Shown here piece by piece: positions 42,925-51,432 of a DNA stretch of 64,000 nt (its first letter is position 1; each line of letters begins with the position of its first letter). Both the position numbers and the translations under genes were made by a program. The stretch is from CAVRTJ01 sp964507185. Its GTDB lineage: Bacteria > Acidobacteriota > UBA4820 > DSQY01. The stretch is taken from the NCBI GenBank assembly GCA_964507185.1, contig CAZDOY010000012.1, positions 15,790 through 79,789 of the forward strand, in the 5' to 3' direction. The notes beneath the pieces are model-generated. The model did no database searches and was not told the DNA's origin. It was given only the letters and a program-made list of their open reading frames with translations.

Positions 42925-43574
42925 AATCTCCAACTCCTCTCGGCCTTGGGATGAGGCTTGATCCATGAAACTTGTGGAACATGGCTCGCCTGCGCGGTAT
43001 TCCTCTGCCTCCGCCGCCCTTTCCTCAGGAATGATACCGGCATGATACACCAATCGGGATCGCCTACGGCCGCGTCATGAGGTCGCCTGGGCGACCTCTC
43101 ATGCGGTGCCGGATGCGCCCGAGGCCCCGATTCCCGGCGCGCGCATGACGATGTTTGAGGGCAAATACTGGTAAAGAGCTGAAAAGACTATGAACAGGGC
43201 ATCGTAGCCGATAATGTTTTCCACCTCTTGGGTGGAAAAGCTTGTGGAAAAGCCTGTGGAGGAATCAATAACTGCCAGCAATGAGCGAAGTTAGCGGAGG
43301 TTGCACAGGATTTCAGCGGGGAAAGAGAACAGGCATAAGAAACAATGCTATTCAAGAGTAGCTATTTAAGTTAATGCAGTTATTGGTCTCCTGGCAGCCG
43401 GGCGTTCTCCGGCCGAATCCTGCCTGTGCAAAATCGCGCAAATGCTTCCCCAGTAACGTATACAAATTGAAACACTCAAGGGCTGGCAGGCTGCTAATCG
43501 CATTACTTCGGGGTTCCGGATCTAATGAGAATGGCGTGCTCTCATCGACCGGGAGCTTGCCGGGCGCCGAGAGG
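42925..43574. other. 650-base intergenic region with DnaA-box-like cluster
   Basis: Markedly AT-richer than its surroundings, especially 43260-43540. Between 43217 and 43260 there are four 9-mers close to the DnaA box: TTTTCCACC (43217-43225), GGTGGAAAA (43231-43239), TGTGGAAAA (43244-43252) and TGTGGAGGA (43256-43264). The first two form a perfect dyad. No coding frame here is convincing. It could be an origin-like or regulatory region. Confidence 0.5.
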
Positions 43575-44309
43575 TCAGGTCCCGGACGGCTGGCCGTTGC
43601 CACTCGATCCTGCAAGCGCGTCGCGGGCCGCCGCCTGTTCGGCGGCTTTCCGGGAGGAGCCCGTCCCCCGGCCCGCGAGGGTGTCATCCAGGTACACGCT
43701 CGACCTGAACGTGCCTTCCAGGGCCTCGGTCTGGTATCTCGGAAGGGGGAGGCCCTGCGCCTGGCGCCATTCCTGGAGGTTTGTCTTGGCATCTTCCTGG
43801 AGAACTGTGAGTCCCCGCTTTCGGATGGGGTCGGACCACAGGGTGGAAGCGAGTTTCCGGCTCGCTTTGAGCCCCGCATCCAGGTAGAGGGCCGCAAAGA
43901 GAGATTCGAGTACGCTGGCCAGGATACGTTCCTTCTGGTCGCCCCTGTCCCTCGTCTCGCCGGCCCCCAGGCGGACGAGTTCCCCTAGGTTCATCTCGCG
44001 GGCTGACCGGGCCAGCGAGGGCTGGCTCGCCCAGTAGGCACGGAGACGAGTCAGGACGCCCTCGTCCTGGTGCGGGAAACGGTCAAAGAGGGTCTCCGCG
44101 AGAAAGAAATTGACCAGAGAATCGCCCATGAACTCGAGCCTCTCGTAAGACATGATTCGGGGTAGGCCGTCCTCGATGGCTGCCGAAGGATGAGTGAGGG
44201 CCTGACGCAGAAGGGAAACGTCCTTGAAGAAATGCCCGACCCTGGCCTGCAGATTGTCCAGGGCGGCCTTGTCCCGGAAGCTGCCTTCCCGATTACGCGT
44301 GGGAGTCAT
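43575..44309 (-). CDS. rnc: Ribonuclease III
   Basis: A 244-residue double-strand-specific RNase that processes rRNA and other structured RNAs. Signature YERLEFMGDSLVNFF with the catalytic acidic residues, second acidic site in ASVLESLFAALYLDAG, and a C-terminal dsRNA-binding domain (NLQEWRQAQGLPLPRY, GTGSSRKAAEQAAARDAL). GAGGAGG precedes ATG 44309. The ExeA-like ATPase gene lies 61 bases upstream on the same strand. Confidence 0.95.
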   Translation of the reverse strand: MTPTRNREGSFRDKAALDNLQARVGHFFKDVSLLRQALTHPSAAIEDGLPRIMSYERLEFMGDSLVNFFLAETLFDRFPHQDEGVLTRLRAYWASQPSLARSAREMNLGELVRLGAGETRDRGDQKERILASVLESLFAALYLDAGLKASRKLASTLWSDPIRKRGLTVLQEDAKTNLQEWRQAQGLPLPRYQTEALEGTFRSSVYLDDTLAGRGTGSSRKAAEQAAARDALAGSSGNGQPSGT

Positions 44310-44370
44310 GCCGGCCCTCCTCTAAACCGTCTGCGCGGGCTCTCGAGGCTGAGGCGCGGCGGCTGCATGT

Positions 44371-45165
44371 CTATGGTTCCAGTTCCGTCGCCGCTTCTTG
44401 AACCGTGTCTTTCCCGATCGGTTTTTCCTCTTTCCCGAATCCGGTGAGCAGGGCGTTCGTACAAAGGTTGTTGATGAGGCGCGGTATGCCTCCGGAGTGG
44501 CGATAGACGGCGGAAATGGCTTCGGGGGTGAAGACTTTCCCATCCGAGCTCGCGACGTCGAGACGGAAATGGATATAGGCCGCGGTCTGCTCCTCGTCGA
44601 GAGCCGAAAGGTGGTACCACATGCCGACGCGCTGCCTGAGTGCGGCGTACGCGGGATGTTTGAGCCGCCTGCGAAGCTCCGGCTGTCCGATGAGCAGGAT
44701 GGACAGGAGATTCTCGGTGTCCAGTTGGAAATTGGAGAGGAGCCTCAGTTCGTCGAAGGTGGGCTTGCCCGGGATGAGCTGGGCTTCGTCGATGATCAGC
44801 ACGACTCCGCTGCCGGCCTCGTGCAGTTCCAGCAGGCGGTCGCTGATGGAGTCCAACAGGTCGGACCTGTAGAAGCGGGGTTCGAGTTCAAGGTGCAAGG
44901 CGAGCTGGCGGAGGAACTGGGTGGGGGTGAAACGGGGATTCACGAAAAGTACCATGCGGTCCCTGTCGTTCCTGTCCATGAGTGCCCGCGAGAGCGTTGT
45001 CTTTCCGGATCCTATCTCACCGGTGAGGATGGCTATTTCACGCTCTTCTACCGCATATTCCAGCCTGGCAAGGGCCTCCTCGTACTGGGGTGCCGGATAC
45101 AGGAACCGCGGGTCGGGAGTCTTGCTGAAGGGCCTTTCGGTGAATCCATAAAACGCCTTGTACAT
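44371..45165 (-). CDS. ExeA/GspA-like AAA ATPase
   Basis: A 264-residue P-loop ATPase. Starts with YKAFYGFTERPFSKTPDPRF, the ExeA/MshM opening; Walker A GEIGSGKTT; Walker B VVLIIDEAQLI; sensor region IGQPELRRRL and C-terminal GGIPRLINNLCTNALL. It has no C-terminal membrane or peptidoglycan-binding domain, so it is the bare ATPase form found in pilus/secretion loci. Same strand as cheY-cheA upstream. GAGGAG is three bases before ATG. Confidence 0.88.
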   Translation of the reverse strand: MYKAFYGFTERPFSKTPDPRFLYPAPQYEEALARLEYAVEEREIAILTGEIGSGKTTLSRALMDRNDRDRMVLFVNPRFTPTQFLRQLALHLELEPRFYRSDLLDSISDRLLELHEAGSGVVLIIDEAQLIPGKPTFDELRLLSNFQLDTENLLSILLIGQPELRRRLKHPAYAALRQRVGMWYHLSALDEEQTAAYIHFRLDVASSDGKVFTPEAISAVYRHSGGIPRLINNLCTNALLTGFGKEEKPIGKDTVQEAATELEP

Positions 45166-45260
45166 CGTCTCCTCGCTCGTGGGAAGGCCGCCGCCTTCGC
45201 CTGCCTCAGGAACCCCCGGCTCGAAACGCCCCGGCCGCGATGCCGAAAAAAGTCCGGTGA

Positions 45261-47306
45261 TCAGTGGCTCGCCTGAATCCGGCCCGCCTCGAGATTCGTA
45301 AACAGACTGGCCGTGTCGATGACGAGGATGACCTGGTTCTCACCTATTTCCGTGGCGCCTGCTACGCCCGCCAGATGGCCGAAGGTCTGTCCGAGCGGGT
45401 GGACAACCGTCTCCTGCTCGCCGATAAGGTCGTCCACGACGATGCCCGCCGCTTTCTCTCCCCTGCGGGCCACGACGACGTATATGCGTTCGCGCTTGCC
45501 CTTCCTGTCCTTGGTAAGGCCGAAGCGCTCGTCCAATCTGAGCAGGGGCAGGGTCATGCCCCTGAGGTTGAAAACCTCCCTCTGGTCCACGAGTTGGATG
45601 TCCGAAAGCGTGGTTCGGAACGTCTCCATGACGGAGGAGATGGGTATAGCGAAAATCTGGTCGCCGCATTCCACGATCAGGGATTGGATGATGGCGAGGG
45701 TGATGGGAACCGTGATCTGGAATGTGGTGCCCTTGCCGGGCTCGGACCACACGGAAATGTTGCCCTTCATCTGCTGGATTGCGGTTATAACGGCGTCCAG
45801 TCCTACGCCCCGGCCGGATACCTCGGTGACCTTTTCCGCCGAGGTAAAGCCCGGCTGGAAGATGATGTCGAGGATGTCCTCCCTGGTCAGCGTGGCGTCC
45901 TTCTTGACGAGTCCCTGCCGGACGGCTGCCTGCCGGATCTTGTCTTCCTGAAGCCCGCGGCCATCGTCCGTGACGTCGATGACGATCGAGTTCCCTTTTT
46001 GGTAGGCAGTGATGACCAGGAGCCCTTCCTCGGGTTTCTCCGCAGAGAGGCGTTCGCCCGGGGGTTCCAGCCCGTGGTCGATGGAGTTTCTGATGATGTG
46101 GATGAGGGGCGTGACCAGTTCGTCCATCATCATTTTGTCCAATTCCGTCTCACCGCCGTAGAGCTGCACCGAGACCTTCTTGTCCGCGTTCCTCGCCAGG
46201 CGCCGTGCCGTTCGGTTGAGGCGGGCGAAGATCTGCGAAATGGGGACGAGACGGATATCGATAATGGACCGCTGGAGATCCCCGAGTTTCCTGGTCATGA
46301 GCCGGACCTGCTTGGTCATGTCCGCGCCGAGTTCCCGGTGCTCTTCAATGGCCTGTACACGGCCGGCGAGCTGTTCGAAAGCGGCCTTTACGAGGTTGAG
46401 TTCGCCCACGATGCCCATGACCGCATCCAGCTTTTCGATGTCGACCCTTACGGTATTGGAAATGCCCCTGAAGTCTTCGAAGTCCGGTTCCGGGGTATCC
46501 GGCTCCTGGGGTTCGGCCGTCTCCGGTTCGGCCGTTTGCGAAGGCGCGGTCTTCTCGGCTTTCGGCGGAAGGAGGTCCGTCACCGTCCCGGATGCGTCCA
46601 CGACCTGGGCTTCGACCTGCTCCATGCTGAGGGTGGTTCCAAAAAGCAGCCGAAAATGGATGCCGTCGGCCTGGGCTGCATCCATCACGGGCAGGGTTGA
46701 GATGACTTCACCCATGTCGGAAAGTCTCTCGGTCAACGCCCTGAGGCGCGTATCGAAATCCGAGAAATCGAAGCCGACTTGGACCGAGTAGATGCGGTTG
46801 TCCTCGGCGAGATTCTCCCGGAGGCGGTGTTCCTCGTATTCTGTGAGCGATTTGAGCGTGGATTCGTCCAGCATCAACCCGCCGAATGCCACCCCCGCCG
46901 GTTCTGGAGCCGGGGCCGCACCGCCTGAAATGCGCGCAAGCAGCGGGACGATGTCCGTCTCCTCCCCGCCTCCTTGCGCCTCGGCAACGAGATTTCTCAG
47001 GGCCGATCGGCTCTCCCCCAGCAGGGAAAAGAGAGCAGGGGAGGCCTTGGATTTGCCCAGACGTATCCTGTCGAGGAGGCTTTCGAGATCGTGGCTGAGG
47101 GTCGTGATGCGTTCGAGGTTGAACATGGACGCGAGACCTTTGAGCGAGTGCATCTCGCGGAAAATCTTGTTTATCCGGTCCGGCTTGACCTTTCCCCGGG
47201 CCTCGAACTGTTCCTGTGCGGCCTCCAGATCCTCGGCGAGGTTCTCCAGGATGTCCTCGGCCTCGACGACGAAGTCTTTCAGTGCCTTGTCGCGGCTCTT
47301 GTCCAT
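45261..47306 (-). CDS. cheA: Chemotaxis-type histidine kinase CheA
   Basis: A 681-residue kinase. Order: HPt domain with His53 (EMHSLKGLASMF), a linker with an unrecognised phosphotransfer-regulator-type region, dimerisation domain (FRGISNTVRVDIEKLDAVMGIVGELNLVKAAF region), ATPase with N-box HIIRNSIDHGLEPPGE and G-boxes (DVTDDGRGL, EVSGRGVGLDAV), and a CheW-like domain from about residue 545. It is immediately downstream of a CheY-like receiver. No MCP, CheW, CheR or CheB gene is nearby, so it must use partners encoded elsewhere or serve a non-flagellar pathway. Confidence 0.94.
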   Translation of the reverse strand: MDKSRDKALKDFVVEAEDILENLAEDLEAAQEQFEARGKVKPDRINKIFREMHSLKGLASMFNLERITTLSHDLESLLDRIRLGKSKASPALFSLLGESRSALRNLVAEAQGGGEETDIVPLLARISGGAAPAPEPAGVAFGGLMLDESTLKSLTEYEEHRLRENLAEDNRIYSVQVGFDFSDFDTRLRALTERLSDMGEVISTLPVMDAAQADGIHFRLLFGTTLSMEQVEAQVVDASGTVTDLLPPKAEKTAPSQTAEPETAEPQEPDTPEPDFEDFRGISNTVRVDIEKLDAVMGIVGELNLVKAAFEQLAGRVQAIEEHRELGADMTKQVRLMTRKLGDLQRSIIDIRLVPISQIFARLNRTARRLARNADKKVSVQLYGGETELDKMMMDELVTPLIHIIRNSIDHGLEPPGERLSAEKPEEGLLVITAYQKGNSIVIDVTDDGRGLQEDKIRQAAVRQGLVKKDATLTREDILDIIFQPGFTSAEKVTEVSGRGVGLDAVITAIQQMKGNISVWSEPGKGTTFQITVPITLAIIQSLIVECGDQIFAIPISSVMETFRTTLSDIQLVDQREVFNLRGMTLPLLRLDERFGLTKDRKGKRERIYVVVARRGEKAAGIVVDDLIGEQETVVHPLGQTFGHLAGVAGATEIGENQVILVIDTASLFTNLEAGRIQASH

Positions 47307-47320
47307 AAAAGGAAGCCTCG

Positions 47321-47689
47321 TCAGGGGAGATGCTGCTGAACCAGGTTGACCAGCTCTCCCTCGGTAAAGGGTTTGGTCAGGTACCCGTTGGCCCCTATGG
47401 CAAGGCCGCGGCGCCGGTCTTCCTCGCCCGCTTCGGTGGAGATGATCAGGATCGGCACGTCCTTGTAAATGGGATGTTGTCTCAGGAAGGCGATCAACTC
47501 GAGGCCGTTGATGTCCGGCATGTTGATGTCCGTCAGGATCATCTTGAAATCGTACTCGGCGATGAGCTTCAACGCCGCGAAGCCGTTATCGGCCTCGTAT
47601 ACGTCCACGTTGAGGTGCTGGTCAAGAGCCGTGGTGATGAGACTACGCATCGCGTTGTTGTCTTCGACCACCAGGACCTTGATTCTCAT
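47321..47689 (-). CDS. CheY-like single-domain response regulator
   Basis: A 122-residue receiver: acidic pair in VLVVEDNN, phospho-Asp in MILTDINMPDING, Thr/Ser in LIISTEAG, Lys in YLTKPFTEG. All key residues are present. I choose ATG 47689; a GTG at 47701 is in frame. Fourteen bases upstream of cheA, so it is the likely phosphotransfer target. Confidence 0.92.
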   Translation of the reverse strand: MRIKVLVVEDNNAMRSLITTALDQHLNVDVYEADNGFAALKLIAEYDFKMILTDINMPDINGLELIAFLRQHPIYKDVPILIISTEAGEEDRRRGLAIGANGYLTKPFTEGELVNLVQQHLP

Positions 47690-47708
47690 CAGCCTCCCCA
47701 CCCTTTCA

Positions 47709-47738
47709 ATTATGTGGGGCCGGGCGCAAGCCTGTCAA
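47709..47738 (-). promoter_or_regulatory. Promoter of cheY-cheA operon
   Basis: Minus strand TTGACA (47733-47738), 18 bases, CATAAT (47709-47714). Predicted start about 47702 gives a very short leader to ATG 47689. Confidence 0.7.
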
Positions 47739-47820
47739 TGGCTTCAGGTCGGCGCCCCGGGCGGCGCCCTTCCTCGGCAGAACTGAAAAAAGAACCCCGT
47801 GCACAGCGCGGCGGGCGACG

Positions 47821-48657
47821 TCAGTGCCCTGCGAATTCCGCCACGATACGTTTCGGGATCAGGCCCTTTTCGAAGGCTTCGCCGAGGAGCCTGTCGACGG
47901 CCTCCCGTCCTCTTTCGCCGTAACCGCGCGTCCAATCGTTCACGTACATGCCGACGAAGGTATCGGCGTCTTCGGCCGACAGTCCCCGCCCGAAGGCCAG
48001 GGCATAGGCCAGAGCCTCCTTGCGGTGGGCCAGCGAGTACTCGATGCTTTCCAGAAGCTTCCGGCTCGTCTTCGCTATGAGCTCCGGGCCGAGGTCCTTG
48101 CGGATGGCGTTCCCGCCGAGTGGAAGCGGGAGGCCGGTCCTGTCCTTCCACCAGACGCCGAGGTCGACGACGAGGTTAAGGCCTTCGCGGTCGAACGTCA
48201 GCTGGCCTTCGTGGATGATGAGGCCGGCGGGTACCTCGCCAGCCTTGACGGAGGGAATAATGGCGTCGAAGTCCATTTGGACCGGTTCGAAATCCTTCTC
48301 GAGCAGCTGGAGGGCGAGGAAGGCCGTGGTCATGGGGCCCGGGACGGCAACCCTGCGGCCTTTCAACTGGTCCACGCTCATGGGTTCCCGGGCCACCACC
48401 ATGGGACCGTACCCGTCGCCGAAGGAGGCGCCGTGGGGGAGCAGGAAGTACTTGTCGGTCAGGTAGGCGTAGGCGTGGAACGAAATGGCCGTAACGTCCA
48501 GTTCGCCCTTGAGGGCCCTTTCGTTAAGGCTCTGAATGTCCTGCAATTCGTGTTCGAAGGTGATGCCTTCGGTATCGATCAGGCCCTTGGCCAGCGCGTA
48601 GAACATGAATGCATCGTCGGAGTCCGGGCTGTGGGCCAGCCGGATGACCTGGCTCAT
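47821..48657 (-). CDS. mqnD: 1,4-dihydroxy-6-naphthoate synthase (futalosine menaquinone pathway)
   Basis: A 278-residue enzyme converting cyclic de-hypoxanthine futalosine to 1,4-dihydroxy-6-naphthoate in menaquinone synthesis. Recognised by SPDSDDAFMFYAL at the N-terminus, SFGDGYGPMVV, GGNAIRKDLG and YVNDWTRGYGERGREAV. The periplasmic-binding-protein fold is complete and there is no signal peptide. AAAGGAGG precedes ATG 48657. Its presence implies the futalosine rather than the Men pathway in this organism. Other mqn genes are not in the window. Confidence 0.95.
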   Translation of the reverse strand: MSQVIRLAHSPDSDDAFMFYALAKGLIDTEGITFEHELQDIQSLNERALKGELDVTAISFHAYAYLTDKYFLLPHGASFGDGYGPMVVAREPMSVDQLKGRRVAVPGPMTTAFLALQLLEKDFEPVQMDFDAIIPSVKAGEVPAGLIIHEGQLTFDREGLNLVVDLGVWWKDRTGLPLPLGGNAIRKDLGPELIAKTSRKLLESIEYSLAHRKEALAYALAFGRGLSAEDADTFVGMYVNDWTRGYGERGREAVDRLLGEAFEKGLIPKRIVAEFAGH

Positions 48658-48705
48658 GGTGTTCCTCCTTCAAAGGGAAGAGAATAGCAGGCGGCGACAG
48701 CGAAC

Positions 48706-49284
48706 TCAAGGCGCGCCGGGGCGGGGCGGATCCGTTTCGTTGGGCTCTTCGGTTCCGGAATCGGCCAGTAGAGGGGCGGCTTTTTCCAGCTTCTCCCAGA
48801 GCTCGGTGCTGTCGCCGGGATCCGGCGGAGCTGTACCGGGCGATACGGCTTCCACGAGCCGGCGGGAGGGAACGTTGCCGGAGGGGCTGCGGAACAGACC
48901 CTTGATGACGCCCAGGGCCACGGCCCGTCCTTCCACTTCGAAGCTCTGCCTGATAAAGACCCATTTTTCGTCCCACGTCACGATGCGTGTTCTCAGCGTG
49001 AATCTCTGGAAGGGCCTCAATCCCCGCCTGAACCGGATGAACTCCGAACCTACCATCGGGCGCCATCTCCGCCTGATGAGGGCCCCGAGCAGGCCCATCC
49101 TGATGATGAGATCGAGCCGGCCGAGGTCCATCAGGGCCAGGTAGCGGCCGTTGTTCATGTGCAGGTTGATGTCGAGGTCGCCGGGCCAGACTCGAAAGGA
49201 CACGGCCGATTCGTCGAGCATGCCCGTCTTCTTTCTGAAAAAGGACTTGAAGAAGACGAAAAATAGACGAATGTAGAGGTTCAA
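48706..49284 (-). CDS. Hotdog-fold thioesterase (THEM6/4HBT-like)
   Basis: About 192 residues. After a hydrophobic N-terminus (NLYIRLFFVFFKSFF) comes a hotdog domain: FRVWPGDLDINLHMNNGRYLALMDLGRLD with the catalytic Asp region, and GSEFIRFRRGLRPFQRFTLRTRI. This is the THEM6-like thioesterase group. I prefer the TTG at 49284, with GGGGAG six bases upstream and the N-terminus typical of the family, over upstream ATGs at 49338 or 49404. Acyl substrate unknown. The C-terminal 35 residues are Pro/Glu-rich. Confidence 0.78.
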   Translation of the reverse strand: MNLYIRLFFVFFKSFFRKKTGMLDESAVSFRVWPGDLDINLHMNNGRYLALMDLGRLDLIIRMGLLGALIRRRWRPMVGSEFIRFRRGLRPFQRFTLRTRIVTWDEKWVFIRQSFEVEGRAVALGVIKGLFRSPSGNVPSRRLVEAVSPGTAPPDPGDSTELWEKLEKAAPLLADSGTEEPNETDPPRPGAP

Positions 49285-49443
49285 GGCCGGTTCTCCCCGC
49301 CGTTCGCCCCACCGGTTTCGGCTCTTCTGCATCGCCATATATCTGGGGGCATCGTCGTTCGCCAGCCTACCAGCCGACTGCGCTCCAGGCAAACGCCCGT
49401 GCATTTCGTGGAGAACCCGGCGGCGCCCATCCCCGCCGGAGCG

Positions 49444-49938
49444 TCAACCGCGGACCAGCATCACGCCCAGAACGACAACCGCGACGGCGAGGAGCAGGTT
49501 GATCCGGGCCAGCCACGATGCCGTTCGCCTGTAGGCCGCCGCGTCGGACGAAGAGGGGGCGGCTTCCAGGGCCGCCGCGGCCTTGGGGCCGATATAGAAG
49601 TCGTGGAATGCGCTGATGATGAAGATGAGCACGACGAGCGCCAGCTTGTGCGCCAGAAGAAGGCCGAAGGAACCCTTCCATGCGGCGTGGGAGAAGACGT
49701 TGGTCCACGTGAAACCGTGAAAGTGCAGGTTGATCGCACCGGTGATCGCCAGAAGGGCCAGGCAGATCCATGAGATCGCGCGAAACCGTTCGCCCGATGC
49801 GCGCACCAGACTGGCCGCGTTGGCGGAGTATTCTCTTTTGTGCGTGAGGGGAATGAGCACGAGCGAGAAGAAGATCATGCCTCCGATCCATACGATTGCG
49901 GCCAGAATGTGAACCGTCACCGACGCAATGTAGAGCAT
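49444..49938 (-). CDS. CopD-like four-helix membrane protein
   Basis: A 164-residue inner-membrane protein with four helices. VHILAAIVWIGGMIFFSLVLIPL at the N-terminus and AITGAINLHFHG, LLAHKLALVVLIF later are typical of the CopD/DUF2269-type fold found in copper-resistance D and related proteins. ATG 49938 has GGAAGG nine bases upstream; ATG 49947 is too close to it. Role in copper or heme handling is possible but not shown. Confidence 0.72.
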   Translation of the reverse strand: MLYIASVTVHILAAIVWIGGMIFFSLVLIPLTHKREYSANAASLVRASGERFRAISWICLALLAITGAINLHFHGFTWTNVFSHAAWKGSFGLLLAHKLALVVLIFIISAFHDFYIGPKAAAALEAAPSSSDAAAYRRTASWLARINLLLAVAVVVLGVMLVRG

Positions 49939-50079
49939 CACAGCCATCCTTCCGATGTGCCCTCAGCCTTGGAGCGCGGACGAGTTCCGCCATGCCGGCG
50001 GGCAGGGCCCGGCAGGGATAACAACGCCCGGGGAAGATTATCATGCCCGGAATTGGGTGCGCGCCTCCCGAGGGGCGCC

Positions 50080-50108
50080 TTGACAGGTCGCGCCATGGCT
50101 CCTAGAGT
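50080..50108 (+). promoter_or_regulatory. Promoter of class V aminotransferase gene
   Basis: TTGACA (50080-50085), 17 bases, TAGAGT (50103-50108). The ATG lies 55 bases further on. Confidence 0.55.
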
Positions 50109-50162
50109 GCCATCTTGTGAGCACGAAGGGCAAACGCGCACGCCGGTGAAGGAGAGCACCCC

Positions 50163-51353
50163 ATGCCGGAACCCGATCCATTGGCTGCACGCTGGACACT
50201 GGATCCCGCGATCGATTACCTGAACCATGGTTCCTTCGGCGCGTGTCCCAGGCACGTTCTGGACTATCAACAGATTCTCAGGGACCGAATGGAGCGCGAG
50301 CCCATCCGCTTTCTCCTGAGAGAACTGGGCGATATGTGGGAGCGTGCCCGGAGCGATCTCGCCACCTTTGCGGGGTGCGATGCGGACGACCTCGTCTTCG
50401 TGCCAAACGCCACGACGGGCGTCAACACGATCCTGCGCTCGCTGGCACTCGGCCCCGGCGACGAACTCGTGGTCACCGATCAGGAATACAACGCCTGCAG
50501 AAACGCGCTGGATTTTGTGGCCGGAGAGAGCGGGGCCTCCGTGGTCGTGGCGCCCGTTCCCTTCCCCCTCGCGGGTCCGGACGAGGTCGTGGACGCCATC
50601 CTGGAGAAGGTGACCGTCAGGACCCGCCTCTGTCTCATCGACCACATCACCAGCCAGACTGCCGTCGTCAATCCCGTGGAGCGTCTGGTCGCGAACCTGT
50701 CGGAACTGGGCGTGGACACGCTGGTGGACGGTGCCCACGCGCCGGGCATGGTACCGCTGGAGTTGCAGAGGCTGGGCGCCGCTTACTACACGGGGAACTG
50801 CCACAAGTGGCTCTGCGCGCCCAAAGGTGCGGCTCTGCTCTACGTGAGACGGGACAGGCAGGACAAGATCCGCCCCCTGGCCATCAGTCACGGGGCCAAT
50901 TCGCCGAGGACCGACCGTTCCCGATTCCTGCTCGAATTCGAGTGGACCGGTACGGACGATCCCACGCCCTGGCTGTGCGTTATGGAATCCATTCGGTTCA
51001 TGGAGACGCTTCACACGGAGGGATGGCGCGGGATCATGGCGCACAACCATTCGCTGACCGTCCGCGCGAGGCGCATCCTCTGCGGCCGCCTGGGAATCCC
51101 CGAACCCTGCCCTGAAGATATGCTGGGTTCCATGGCTGCAATCCCCCTGCCGGACTCGGATTCTCCGGTGCGGCCCCCTCTCTTCATCGACCAGCTGCAG
51201 GACGTGCTCCTCGAACAGTTCGGCATCGAAGTTCCGGTGATTCCCTGGCCGGCTCGCCCGAGACGCCTGATCCGTATTTCCGCCCAGCTCTACAACCGCC
51301 TTGAGCAATACGAGAGACTCGCGGACGCCTTGGCGGAGGTCCTGTGCCGATAG
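50163..51353 (+). CDS. Class V PLP aminotransferase (isopenicillin-N epimerase-like)
   Basis: A 396-residue fold-type I PLP enzyme. Opening LNHGSFGACPRHVLDYQ, cofactor Asp in LVDGAHAPGM and Schiff-base Lys in GNCHKWLCAPKG place it in the CefD/isopenicillin-N epimerase-like subgroup of class V, which also includes Cys desulfurase-like and kynureninase-like enzymes. The C-terminal substrate domain ends PRRLIRISAQLYN. AAGGAG precedes ATG 50163. Nothing nearby suggests beta-lactam synthesis, so the name is only of the subfamily. Confidence 0.9.
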   Translation: MPEPDPLAARWTLDPAIDYLNHGSFGACPRHVLDYQQILRDRMEREPIRFLLRELGDMWERARSDLATFAGCDADDLVFVPNATTGVNTILRSLALGPGDELVVTDQEYNACRNALDFVAGESGASVVVAPVPFPLAGPDEVVDAILEKVTVRTRLCLIDHITSQTAVVNPVERLVANLSELGVDTLVDGAHAPGMVPLELQRLGAAYYTGNCHKWLCAPKGAALLYVRRDRQDKIRPLAISHGANSPRTDRSRFLLEFEWTGTDDPTPWLCVMESIRFMETLHTEGWRGIMAHNHSLTVRARRILCGRLGIPEPCPEDMLGSMAAIPLPDSDSPVRPPLFIDQLQDVLLEQFGIEVPVIPWPARPRRLIRISAQLYNRLEQYERLADALAEVLCR

Positions 51354-51432
51354 TCGCTTTCTCCCCCACGGCCCAGGTGCAACTCTCCCCGTGCGATCGG
51401 CGTTTCATCCGGCATGGTGGGATGGGTGCCTC

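Noticed and set aside
43099..43281. 60-codon frame on the minus strand in the DnaA-box-like region
   Set aside because: Low-complexity serine/threonine start, no ribosome site, and the sequence is better explained as the dyad-rich intergenic region.
50163..51353. Beta-lactam biosynthesis (isopenicillin-N epimerase)
   Set aside because: Only subfamily similarity; no ACV synthetase, IPNS or related gene is nearby.
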